Source: Sulfurovum sp.
GTDB lineage: Bacteria > Campylobacterota > Campylobacteria > Campylobacterales > Sulfurovaceae
Direction: 5' to 3'
Length of the DNA: 13,538 bases
Assembly: GCA_003978375.1 (NCBI GenBank)
Contig: QNZW01000059.1
Span: 1 to 13,538 of the forward strand
Numbering within the stretch: position 1 is the first letter of the stretch; each line of letters starts with the position of its first letter. A model generated the notes under the pieces. The model was not told the DNA's origin and ran no database searches. It was given only the letters and a program-made list of their open reading frames with translations. The translations under genes and the position numbers were made by a program. Below, one piece after another: positions 1 to 8,022 of the stretch.

Positions 1-1
1 G

Positions 2-2128
2 TTGCTTCTTCATGCAAGTACATTTCCAAAAACAACTTCTTTAGATGGTAAGTGGCTCTACCACACGCAACAGCTTACAAGAAGTAGTCACTATGTTTAC
101 CAGTTTGAAGGCAATGAACCATCTATGCTATTGCCTTCAAACTGGTATAAACAGGGTGAAAATCATGCAGGTATTATGTGGTTTCAACGTCGCATAAACC
201 TCAAAGATTTGCCTTTGGCTTCTCATCATTTTTTAACATTTACAGGTGTAGATTATCTTTGTGATATTTGGGTCAATGGGCAGTATGTTGGTTCACATGA
301 AGGCTATTTTCAGACATTTTCTTTTGATATTACGCCTTATTTACATAGAGGAGATAACAGCATCAAAGTAAAGGTGAATTCACCTTTAGAGAACTATCCT
401 GAACACTACAGTCTACACAAAACACTGCTTCGAGGTATTTTTTCTCACCATGATACACGTCCTGGTGGTGCATGGTCTGCTGAAGGACAGGACAAAAATT
501 CTGGAGGTATTTGGAACCATATTTCCATCCAAAGTTATCAAGATTATCGCTTTTTAAAACTTAGAGCCACGCCTCATATACTCAAAAATAAGGTATCGCT
601 TGATATTGATGTAAATCTAACTAAACTCACACAAAAATCACATGCATCCTTTTTGTATTATACCCACAAAAGCGTACAAAATCCTCTATTAAAAGTAACA
701 CTCACTCCGAGTAATTTTAAAGGAAAAATATTTTCTAAAGATTTTAAGATAAAAGATCAAAACAATATTCACTTGCATCTCATGCTTAAAGAGGCAAAAC
801 TTTGGTACACGCATGACAGAGGATTTCCTCATCTTTATACCCTAAAACTTCAACTAGCAAACACGCAAATACATCAAGAGATAGGCTTTAAAAGCCTTAC
901 ACAAAATCAAAAGAAAATCTATCTTTTAAACGGTACACCTCTTTATCTTAAGGGTACAAATTATATCTCTAGTCAATATATGAGTGAAATGGATGAAAAA
1001 GCATTCAAAAAAGACTTAGAACTCATGAAAGATGCACATATCAACACCATACGTGTCCATGCACATATAGAGCCTAAACGTTTCTATGCACTTTGTGACA
1101 AAATGGGATTTTTAGTATGGCAAGATTACAATCTACAATGGGGATACATACAAAGCGAAGCATTTCAAAAAGAGGCTACTAAACAAGCCAAAGAGATGGT
1201 AGATATGCTTTATAATCATCCAAGTATTTATGTGTGGTCCATGCATAATGAGCCACCATGGAACTCAGAATGGATGAAATGGAAATATCCAGACTATAAT
1301 GCCAGTATCAATAAAAAATTAGATGATGCACTCTATACAGCAATACAAGCATACGATACACATCATATAATTAAAAAACTCTCTTCAAACCTAGAACATC
1401 CTTGGTTTGGCTGGTATAGTGGCAAGTATCAAGATTTTGCAAAGCCTTCTAAAGTAACTACTATTAGCGAATATGGAGCACAAGCCATTCCTCGTCTCTC
1501 GTCACTTAAAAAATTTATGCCACAAAAATATCTTGTACCCAAAAGCAAAAAAGCAAAAAAAATGTGGGAGTATCATAACTATCAATTCGACTGGAGCGAA
1601 AAAAACGGCGTCAAATTCAAACAAACAACCCAACAACTCATAGATGATTCTCAGACCTATCAAGCCAAGCTCATTAAGTATGCTACAGAGATGTTGCGTA
1701 TACAAAAATATACAAAAACTACAGCTATTTTTCAATTTATGTTTAATGAGGGTTGGCCCTCTATGAACTGGGGCATTGTAGATTATTATCGTCATGAAAA
1801 AGCAGGATATCATGCCCTTAAAAAAGCATTTGCACCAATCATTGTCGTAGCCAAGCAAACCCCAAATAATGTGTTAGAGTTTTATGTTGTCAATGACAAA
1901 CTAGAACCCATTAAAAACGCTTCACTAAAAATTACTGTGAGTATTCCTAATGAGAAATTAGGCTATCTGTATTTTGTGTCTATGCCAAAAGACAGCACAC
2001 AAAAGATTGCACAAATTTCTCTCAAACACGAAAGTACCATTGATATGCAGCTTCGTATAGGCAATAATATTATTAGCAACCATTACACATTTACACCTTA
2101 TGATACAAAAAAGAAAGCAAACAGATGA
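2..2128 (+). CDS. Glycoside hydrolase family 2 protein (beta-galactosidase/glucuronidase/mannosidase-like), 5' partial
   Basis: This is a retaining exo-beta-glycosidase of the GH2 type. Residues are counted from the first codon in the window. The start LDGKW (14-18) is typical of the beginning of the GH2 sugar-binding jelly-roll domain (about 10-180). An immunoglobulin-like sandwich follows (about 185-300), then a TIM barrel (about 305-615) and a short C-terminal beta domain. In the barrel, MHNEPP holds the expected acid/base Glu417 after Asn416, and ISEYGAQ holds the expected nucleophile Glu490, so the enzyme looks active. The first codon is TTG at the very edge with no visible ribosome site, and the next Met is residue 42, so the true start and any signal peptide probably lie upstream. 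Its last bases overlap the start of the glycosyltransferase gene (ATGA), which implies translational coupling. The sugar specificity cannot be read from sequence; trimming of the operon's own glycan is an inference. Confidence 0.9.
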   Translation: MLLHASTFPKTTSLDGKWLYHTQQLTRSSHYVYQFEGNEPSMLLPSNWYKQGENHAGIMWFQRRINLKDLPLASHHFLTFTGVDYLCDIWVNGQYVGSHEGYFQTFSFDITPYLHRGDNSIKVKVNSPLENYPEHYSLHKTLLRGIFSHHDTRPGGAWSAEGQDKNSGGIWNHISIQSYQDYRFLKLRATPHILKNKVSLDIDVNLTKLTQKSHASFLYYTHKSVQNPLLKVTLTPSNFKGKIFSKDFKIKDQNNIHLHLMLKEAKLWYTHDRGFPHLYTLKLQLANTQIHQEIGFKSLTQNQKKIYLLNGTPLYLKGTNYISSQYMSEMDEKAFKKDLELMKDAHINTIRVHAHIEPKRFYALCDKMGFLVWQDYNLQWGYIQSEAFQKEATKQAKEMVDMLYNHPSIYVWSMHNEPPWNSEWMKWKYPDYNASINKKLDDALYTAIQAYDTHHIIKKLSSNLEHPWFGWYSGKYQDFAKPSKVTTISEYGAQAIPRLSSLKKFMPQKYLVPKSKKAKKMWEYHNYQFDWSEKNGVKFKQTTQQLIDDSQTYQAKLIKYATEMLRIQKYTKTTAIFQFMFNEGWPSMNWGIVDYYRHEKAGYHALKKAFAPIIVVAKQTPNNVLEFYVVNDKLEPIKNASLKITVSIPNEKLGYLYFVSMPKDSTQKIAQISLKHESTIDMQLRIGNNIISNHYTFTPYDTKKKANR

Positions 2129-3882
2129 ATAATGAACTCTACTTTTTAGAAGAAAAATTTGACTCCAGAGTACCTGAGCCCCCACAACAACAGCCAGAGT
2201 GGGTACAGCTTAGTTTCCAATTTTTCGGTACAGTTGCTATAATGCTTGGTTTTTGGTACCTCTATTATAGATGGACTGATTCATTAAATATGGATGCTTT
2301 ATGGTTTGCTATACCTTTGGCAATCGCTGAGACGATGATGTTTATAGGTACCATACTCGTAGTCATCAACTTTTGGAAAATTAATGATACTCCCAAACAA
2401 TCCCCTCCTCTAAGTAAAGATGAAATTGTTGAAGCATCCCTAAAAAAACAGTATCAAAATCAAGGTATTAAAATTGATATTTATATCCCAGTATTTAATG
2501 AAGACCCAGAACTGGTACGCCAGACCATAAAAGCTGCTAAAAAAGTAAAAAAACTACCCTCTTGGGATGTGCAAATTTATCTACTTGATGATAGCAATGA
2601 TGAAAATATGACACGCATGGCAAAAGAGGAAAACATCCCACAAATCCTACGCCAAAGCTCTAAAGGACGCAAAGCAGGTGCCATTACAAAAGCAATGGAT
2701 GATACACTGGGTGATTTTATTGTTATTATAGACTCAGATACACGGTTGTTTGAAAATATTTTACTCCATACACTAGGCTATTTTAAAGATGACTCTGTAG
2801 CATGGGTACAAACACCTCAATGGTTTTGTGACCTTACCACAGGTGAGAATTTAGATGTACACTGGTATCAACGCTATGGTAAATTAGGAGAACTCACTGC
2901 CAAAGGCATACAAAAACTTGTAGGCAAGATTAAAGTAGGTGAAGATGTCTTTGCCAATGACCCTGCTGTCTTTTTTGATGTGATTCAAAGAAGACGTAAC
3001 AACTATAATGCTTCATTTTGTTGTGGTGCCACCTCTATACATAGAACTTCAGCCTTGCGTCGTGTTGCCATTACCAGATGGGCAAACCGAATACAAAAAG
3101 CCAAAAACAAAAAAGAAGCCATCGATGAGATTGATGTAGAATATATCTCTTATCATACTTCTGAAGATATCTATACGTCACTTTTGGTTCATGCACATCA
3201 ACCCAAAAAATATACTTCTGTACTTCATCCAGATGTAGAATCAAAAATGCTCTCACCTCTTGATCTTGGTACTTGGGCAATGCAACGTTTTAGGTATGCA
3301 GGAGGGACAATAGACTTGGTCACCAAAGAGTTTTCAAGATTTTTTAAAAAAGGCTTGTCTCCAGGTCAAAAATTAATGTATTTTTCTACATTTTGGTCTT
3401 ATACAGGTGCAATATGGCTTATGATTTTACTAGCTTCTCCTGTCATATTTATGTTTACCAACATCCCTCCTGTGCAAAGTTATTCTATGGATTTTTTTGT
3501 ACATCTTATTCCTTTTTTATTTTTTAACCAATTGGCGCTTATGATTGCAACATGGGGTATCAACTCCAACCGTGGAGGACAATTTTTTATTGCTATTTTT
3601 CCTATCGTATTAAAAGCTTTTTGGGATGTGTTACGTCGTAAACCCATACGTTTTGTTGTTACTGCAAAAACTGCAAAATCGGGTAACTTTTTATCACTAG
3701 TACGTATACAAATTGCCATCATAGTCATTTATATCATTGCGATTATTTATGCTACTACGATGTTACTTATAGGTGAGCGTACCTATCTGACGGGATATGC
3801 AGTTAATCTTATGTGGTCATTTTTTAATATGACTGCACTTATGGCTATTGTAAAAGCCGCACTTTATAAATTTAAAGGATAA
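2125..3882 (+). CDS. Cellulose-synthase-like processive glycosyltransferase family 2, inner membrane
   Basis: This 585-residue membrane enzyme probably polymerises a beta-linked glycan from nucleotide sugars and passes it through the inner membrane, as BcsA-type synthases do. Two N-terminal membrane segments (about 29-50 and 58-83) precede a cytosolic GT-A domain (about 115-395). The processive GT2 motifs are in order: IYIPVFNED (119-127), LLDDS (153-157), DSD (203-205), SED (346-348) in place of TED, and QRFRYAGG (387-394) as a QxxRW variant with Tyr for Trp. Further membrane segments lie at about 415-443, 458-478, 485-500, 528-550 and 555-580. A FVVTAKTAKSG stretch (510-520) resembles the interface segment after the catalytic core in BcsA relatives. 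There is no C-terminal PilZ domain, so direct c-di-GMP activation is not evident. It starts within the stop of the GH2 gene and is followed four bases later by the DUF3131 gene. The product is unknown; cellulose, another beta-glucan or an aminoglycan are possible. Confidence 0.9.
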   Translation: MNNELYFLEEKFDSRVPEPPQQQPEWVQLSFQFFGTVAIMLGFWYLYYRWTDSLNMDALWFAIPLAIAETMMFIGTILVVINFWKINDTPKQSPPLSKDEIVEASLKKQYQNQGIKIDIYIPVFNEDPELVRQTIKAAKKVKKLPSWDVQIYLLDDSNDENMTRMAKEENIPQILRQSSKGRKAGAITKAMDDTLGDFIVIIDSDTRLFENILLHTLGYFKDDSVAWVQTPQWFCDLTTGENLDVHWYQRYGKLGELTAKGIQKLVGKIKVGEDVFANDPAVFFDVIQRRRNNYNASFCCGATSIHRTSALRRVAITRWANRIQKAKNKKEAIDEIDVEYISYHTSEDIYTSLLVHAHQPKKYTSVLHPDVESKMLSPLDLGTWAMQRFRYAGGTIDLVTKEFSRFFKKGLSPGQKLMYFSTFWSYTGAIWLMILLASPVIFMFTNIPPVQSYSMDFFVHLIPFLFFNQLALMIATWGINSNRGGQFFIAIFPIVLKAFWDVLRRKPIRFVVTAKTAKSGNFLSLVRIQIAIIVIYIIAIIYATTMLLIGERTYLTGYAVNLMWSFFNMTALMAIVKAALYKFKG

Positions 3883-3886
3883 TATC

Positions 3887-5206
3887 ATGGATAAATATAC
3901 CCATTTAAGACGTGCTAGACACCATATCGTATTTTTACTTGCATTGATTTTTGGCTCTGTGCTTATTTACTTTTTAAATGGTTTAGATATGAGAAAACAA
4001 GGATTAGGCATGATTACATTTAAGCACCCCATCGCTCCTGAATTAAAAATAACGACCTCTGCACTCACCAAAGAAGAAAAAGCTGCAGCACAAACAGCAT
4101 GGAAGTATTTTCAAAACAATTACAATGAGGCAACAGGCTTGGTAAACTCTGTAGATAATTACCCTTCTACTACACTTTGGGATACAGGGAATTATATGAT
4201 GGCACTCATCGCCGCAGCACATTTACAGCTCATAGATAAATCCACCTACAACACACGCATGAAAACCTTGCTCAACACTTTGAGCAAGATAGAGCTATAT
4301 AACGGTGTACTCCCCAATAAAGTATACAATACACACACCTTAGCCATGACAAACTATGAAAACAAACCCAGTAAAAAAGGGATTGGCTGGTCTGCGATTG
4401 ATATAGGACGTTTACTTATTCCTTTGGCATATTTAGAATTTTATCAAAGTGATTTGACTGATGAGATACGAGCCATACTTTCACGATGGAATTTTAAAAA
4501 TATGACTAAAGAAGGAGCACTTTATGGGACGGTTGTAAAAAAATCAAAAGCCTCTTTACTCCAAGAAGGTCGCTTGGGTTATGAACAATACACCTCTAAA
4601 ATGTTTGCGAGTTTTGGTATAGATGTAACCAATGCACTGCGTTATGATGCCTACCTAGAATTTATCGATTTGGAGGGGATTAATATTCCTTATGATAAAC
4701 GTGACAAAAAAAGTTCTGGTGCAAACAACTATGTATTGATGGAGCCTTATATGCTAGATGGCTTAGAGTTTGGCTGGGATTATTTTTCTAAAGAGTTCTC
4801 TTATAGACTCTATAAAGTACAAGAACAACGCTACAAAAATACAGGTATTCTAACTGCCATCACTGAAGACCATTTAGATCAAGCACCCTACTTTATTTAC
4901 AATACTATTTTTGTCAATAAAAAGGCATGGGTAGCCATAGATGAAACAGGGAAAATGCATAACAATATGAAACTTTTAAGCACCAAAGCTTCTTTTGCTA
5001 TGGATGCACTTTATCATAGTAGTTATACCAAAAAACTTATCAAAAAAATCTCCACGTTGGCAAGTGAACGTGGGTGGTATACAGGCATTTATGAAAAAAG
5101 TAAAAAAGTAAATACCTCTCTAACGTGCAATACCAATGCTGTGATTTTGGAATCACTCATGTATAAAGAGACTGGACCACTTGTGAGAATGATCAAAGAC
5201 AATTAA
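3887..5206 (+). CDS. DUF3131 domain protein with N-terminal membrane anchor
   Basis: This 439-residue protein has a basic N-terminus, one hydrophobic segment (about 12-31) that reads as an uncleaved signal anchor, and a DUF3131 domain (about 62-435) facing the periplasm. The helix-rich pattern suggests an alpha/alpha toroid of the kind found in many glycan-active proteins. Positions shared with the first DUF3131 domain of the larger downstream protein include W98-D99, LPNKVYNT (142-149), GWSAID (167-172), E227 in LQEG, GYEQY (231-235), E286 and ITEDHLD (325-331), all candidates for a sugar-binding or catalytic groove. The ATG at 3887 is preceded by AAAGGA (3874-3879) at good spacing, inside the end of the glycosyltransferase gene. 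DUF3131 has no established activity that I can assign here. Its place next to a synthase suggests work on the nascent chain in the periplasm, as hydrolase, transglycosylase or guide. Confidence 0.85.
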   Translation: MDKYTHLRRARHHIVFLLALIFGSVLIYFLNGLDMRKQGLGMITFKHPIAPELKITTSALTKEEKAAAQTAWKYFQNNYNEATGLVNSVDNYPSTTLWDTGNYMMALIAAAHLQLIDKSTYNTRMKTLLNTLSKIELYNGVLPNKVYNTHTLAMTNYENKPSKKGIGWSAIDIGRLLIPLAYLEFYQSDLTDEIRAILSRWNFKNMTKEGALYGTVVKKSKASLLQEGRLGYEQYTSKMFASFGIDVTNALRYDAYLEFIDLEGINIPYDKRDKKSSGANNYVLMEPYMLDGLEFGWDYFSKEFSYRLYKVQEQRYKNTGILTAITEDHLDQAPYFIYNTIFVNKKAWVAIDETGKMHNNMKLLSTKASFAMDALYHSSYTKKLIKKISTLASERGWYTGIYEKSKKVNTSLTCNTNAVILESLMYKETGPLVRMIKDN

Positions 5207-5217
5207 AGGGAAACACA

Positions 5218-6432
5218 ATGAACACACTACCAAAACTTACACCTATGGGAAACTTTTTAACACCCTACCACTACCCTATTAATGAAGGAAAACGTGATTT
5301 GCGTATTGACTTTATTCGAGGATTTGTAATGCTTTTACTCATAACTGTGCACCTTAATATACCTTCTTTGTATAATTATATTGCATGGGAGCGATTTGGT
5401 CTAGTCACTGGTGCAGAAGGGTTTGTGATGCTCTCTGGTATTGTTTTGGGGATGCTTTTTAGGATGCGTATGAGACATGATAGCTTTGGTTTTACCATTG
5501 ACAAACAGTATAACCGTGCTTTTTTACTCTATCGTACCTCCTTGTTTGTGATACTTTCTGTAGCCCTTATCAACCTCATTCCCTCCATCGATGCCCATGT
5601 AGCCATGACATTTACCACCTATAGTGGCAAAGTATACAACCTCTACCCCGATCTTTCTAACTTTGGTCAATATCACGATAAAATCATGGCAAAATTTCTT
5701 CTATTACGCTATGGGCCTCATCAGTTTCAAATTTTGGGACTTTATGTTATTTTGCTTCTTTTTTCTCCTTTTGTACTGTGGCTACTGAGCAAAAACAAAC
5801 TAAATGTTGTTTTAGGGTTAACCTGGATTGTCTATTTTGCAAACAATGGATTTCATGTACGCCCTACGGGTGCACAATTTGAATATGCTTTTCCTATTTT
5901 AACATGGCAAATTCTTTTTGTACATGGTTTAATTATCGGATATTATCGTAATGAATTATGGAATGTATTTCAAACAAAACAAGGAAAGATGATTTTTTTT
6001 GTGTTGCTGATTGTCTTTTTTATTTTTTTATTTTTTACCTACAACAATCCTTTAGATCAAATTCCTGCTTATTTACGATTGCAGATGATTGATCCTGATA
6101 CATTTAGAAGTATCTATAAAGACTTTTTTGATAAAAACACCTTAGGCATAGGAAGACTACTCAATGATTTTGTAGTATTTGTTGTCTCCTATGCTGTACT
6201 CTCTTATGCATGGAAACCTCTAAATCGTATCTTTGGATGGTTTTTTGTTCCTATTGGTCAGGCTTCACTTTATGTCTTTATTTTGCATGTTTATGTCTGT
6301 ATAGTAATGGCAAATATTCCTATGTTTAATGAGGGAAATTTTTGGGTAAATACCTTAGGTGTTACTCTGGTATTTATGTTTATGTGGCTCATGGTTAAAA
6401 ACAAAGTTGCCTACAACATCATCCCAAGATAA
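5218..6432 (+). CDS. opgC: OpgC-like membrane acyltransferase
   Basis: This 404-residue integral membrane protein matches the OpgC family, known for transferring succinyl groups to osmoregulated periplasmic glucans. The N-terminal signature RDLRIDFIRG (26-35), a His in the first membrane segment (H45 in TVHL) and AEGFVMLSG (66-74) are the hallmarks visible here. About ten hydrophobic segments follow, consistent with an acyltransferase-3-like channel enzyme. The ATG at 5218 has AAAGGGA upstream (from 5206), only 11 bases after the previous stop. No opgG or opgH is present in the window; the partner synthase here is the cellulose-synthase-like gene, so the acceptor is more likely an exported polysaccharide than a classical periplasmic glucan. 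The acyl group (succinyl, acetyl or other) is not predictable. The family call is confident, while the symbol reflects family membership rather than proven orthology. Confidence 0.82.
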   Translation: MNTLPKLTPMGNFLTPYHYPINEGKRDLRIDFIRGFVMLLLITVHLNIPSLYNYIAWERFGLVTGAEGFVMLSGIVLGMLFRMRMRHDSFGFTIDKQYNRAFLLYRTSLFVILSVALINLIPSIDAHVAMTFTTYSGKVYNLYPDLSNFGQYHDKIMAKFLLLRYGPHQFQILGLYVILLLFSPFVLWLLSKNKLNVVLGLTWIVYFANNGFHVRPTGAQFEYAFPILTWQILFVHGLIIGYYRNELWNVFQTKQGKMIFFVLLIVFFIFLFFTYNNPLDQIPAYLRLQMIDPDTFRSIYKDFFDKNTLGIGRLLNDFVVFVVSYAVLSYAWKPLNRIFGWFFVPIGQASLYVFILHVYVCIVMANIPMFNEGNFWVNTLGVTLVFMFMWLMVKNKVAYNIIPR

Positions 6433-6442
6433 AGTGATAGAT

Positions 6443-7939
6443 ATGCTTGGTAAATATATACTTTTTTTTCTACTGACGTTTATACCATTATTGGCTACAC
6501 ATACTTTGGTATGTGTAGGTACACCCAAAACATCCTTGCCAAAAAGATGCACCAAAGATGACAACCATACCAAAATCATAAGACTCTCTCCTGATGCAAC
6601 GTATGACACTTCTATTTTTACAATACAAACCAAACTTAGGACTCTCATCAATCAAGATGAAAACATCTCTTTAGCCTTGCTTTCACAAGGTATGTCAGGC
6701 ACACTGACTGCTATTGCTCAAAACAATCTTCTTCCTTATTATCGAGAACATATTAAAGGACTAATCGTAAAAGATTCTCCTGCAATACTTACTAAAATGT
6801 GCTCCAAAAAAACCACCAAAACCATACCAAAACCATGCCAAAACATAAAAAAATTCAATACCACACTCCAAGAAAAAGCTTCTCTTGATGAGGTGACAAA
6901 AGCACTTTCACCTGCTTTACAAATGGATTGGTATTATCCAGAAATGTTACTTGCTGATACCAACAGTACCAACAAAAATATCCAACATGAGTCATGGATA
7001 AATGCCTTAGAAAATAATGGCATACCTTACAGAATATCTAAAAAATTTGATACAGAAAACATAGACTATTTCATTAAAATGCTTCCTTCATTTTTGAAAC
7101 TACATCAGACAAAAATACCCAAATACTATGGACCAATCTTACGTTTTCATATAGGTAAAATACTCTATGCATCCAAAAGACCGGTACAGGTACTCTCAAA
7201 CATACCTTATGGAAAGTCAAACCAACAAAACTATGATGTCTATTTTGAAAATAACCGTTCTAACAACCCTTTGCTAATATATGTGCATGGGGGAGGATGG
7301 ACAAAAGGAGACAAAAGTAGCTTTGCAGATTTTTCTAAACAATATGCCAACAAAGGTTACACTGTAGTCTCTTTAAATTATAGATATTTACATCTGCCAC
7401 AAGTAGGTATGAAAGAGATGATATCAGATGTAAAATCAGGCATAGAAAAAGCCTTACATAATGCTACTATATATCATGCAAATCCTAAAAAAGTAGTAGT
7501 CATGGGTGAGTCTGCTGGTGCACAGCTTCTTTTTATGGCAGTGAGCAAGTTAGATAAAAACAAAATCAGTGTTGCTATTTTTAACAGTATGACCACCAGT
7601 CTATATAAACATTCTGAAAAAAAGCAACAAAGGCTCTCTGGCATCAAAGATGCTAAACAACGCAAAGTATGGCTCAATGCCTATTCGCCTATTTCACATT
7701 TAAACCATTATTATACACCTACTCTTGTACTACATAGTTTAGATGATAAAGTTGTCTCCTCTTCACACCTACAAGTCCTTGATTTGCAAAGTGTTATTCA
7801 CAATCAAAACATCACGCCACTTTGGATATCGTATGGGGCACATCCTCTTGCTCCAGATACCAAATCAATGCAACTAGGCTATCAAGATATAGAAAAACAT
7901 ATCGATGCATTTATTGCAAAGATATTAAAAAATATTTGA
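6443..7939 (+). CDS. Secreted alpha/beta-hydrolase esterase with an extra N-terminal domain
   Basis: This protein of about 498 residues is a likely periplasmic carbohydrate esterase or deacylase. The frame is open further upstream to 6359, but ATG 6443 is preferred: it lies 10 bases after the opgC stop and gives a clean signal sequence (MLGKYILFFLLTFIPLLA). The C-terminal half (about 255-495) is an HSL/BD-FAE-like alpha/beta hydrolase: oxyanion motif HGGGW (282-286), nucleophile Ser357 in GESAG, probable acid Asp435 in LDDKVV and His467 in YGAHP. The N-terminal half (about 45-240) resembles a second, degenerate hydrolase: SQGMSG (81-86) looks like a nucleophile elbow with Gly where Ser should be. 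Cysteines at 24, 36, 120 and 132 could form disulfides. The adjacent acyltransferase suggests that this enzyme removes or moves acyl groups on the same polymer; that is inference. Ribosome site before 6443 is weak. Confidence 0.82.
   Translation: MLGKYILFFLLTFIPLLATHTLVCVGTPKTSLPKRCTKDDNHTKIIRLSPDATYDTSIFTIQTKLRTLINQDENISLALLSQGMSGTLTAIAQNNLLPYYREHIKGLIVKDSPAILTKMCSKKTTKTIPKPCQNIKKFNTTLQEKASLDEVTKALSPALQMDWYYPEMLLADTNSTNKNIQHESWINALENNGIPYRISKKFDTENIDYFIKMLPSFLKLHQTKIPKYYGPILRFHIGKILYASKRPVQVLSNIPYGKSNQQNYDVYFENNRSNNPLLIYVHGGGWTKGDKSSFADFSKQYANKGYTVVSLNYRYLHLPQVGMKEMISDVKSGIEKALHNATIYHANPKKVVVMGESAGAQLLFMAVSKLDKNKISVAIFNSMTTSLYKHSEKKQQRLSGIKDAKQRKVWLNAYSPISHLNHYYTPTLVLHSLDDKVVSSSHLQVLDLQSVIHNQNITPLWISYGAHPLAPDTKSMQLGYQDIEKHIDAFIAKILKNI
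6495..6518. repeat. Perfect inverted repeat (10-bp stem, 4-base loop)
   Basis: CTACACATAC (6495-6504) and GTATGTGTAG (6509-6518) are exact reverse complements around a TTTG loop. The repeat lies about 50 bases inside the esterase gene, in the part coding for the end of the signal sequence. No T-run follows, so it is not a typical terminator. It could form an mRNA hairpin near the gene start, or be a chance palindrome in coding DNA. Confidence 0.5.
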
Positions 7940-8022
7940 TGGGTATATTTTATGAAAAAACTAAACTCTCTTATGGTATACTTGGTAAAATGTTCAATGC
8001 AAACAAGGGAAAAAGTAAGCAT

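Noticed and set aside
1502..1858. Minus-strand ORFs here and at several other places
   Set aside because: They lie wholly opposite well-supported genes, have no recognisable domains and reflect the codon bias of the plus strand.
6359..6442. Extension of the esterase ORF into opgC
   Set aside because: It overlaps the opgC end by 74 bases and puts non-signal-like residues before a clear signal sequence at ATG 6443.
7822..8022. N-terminal extension of the double-DUF3131 ORF
   Set aside because: The part before 7939 is the shadow of the esterase gene. The remainder would place a long polar leader ahead of an otherwise ideal signal peptide.
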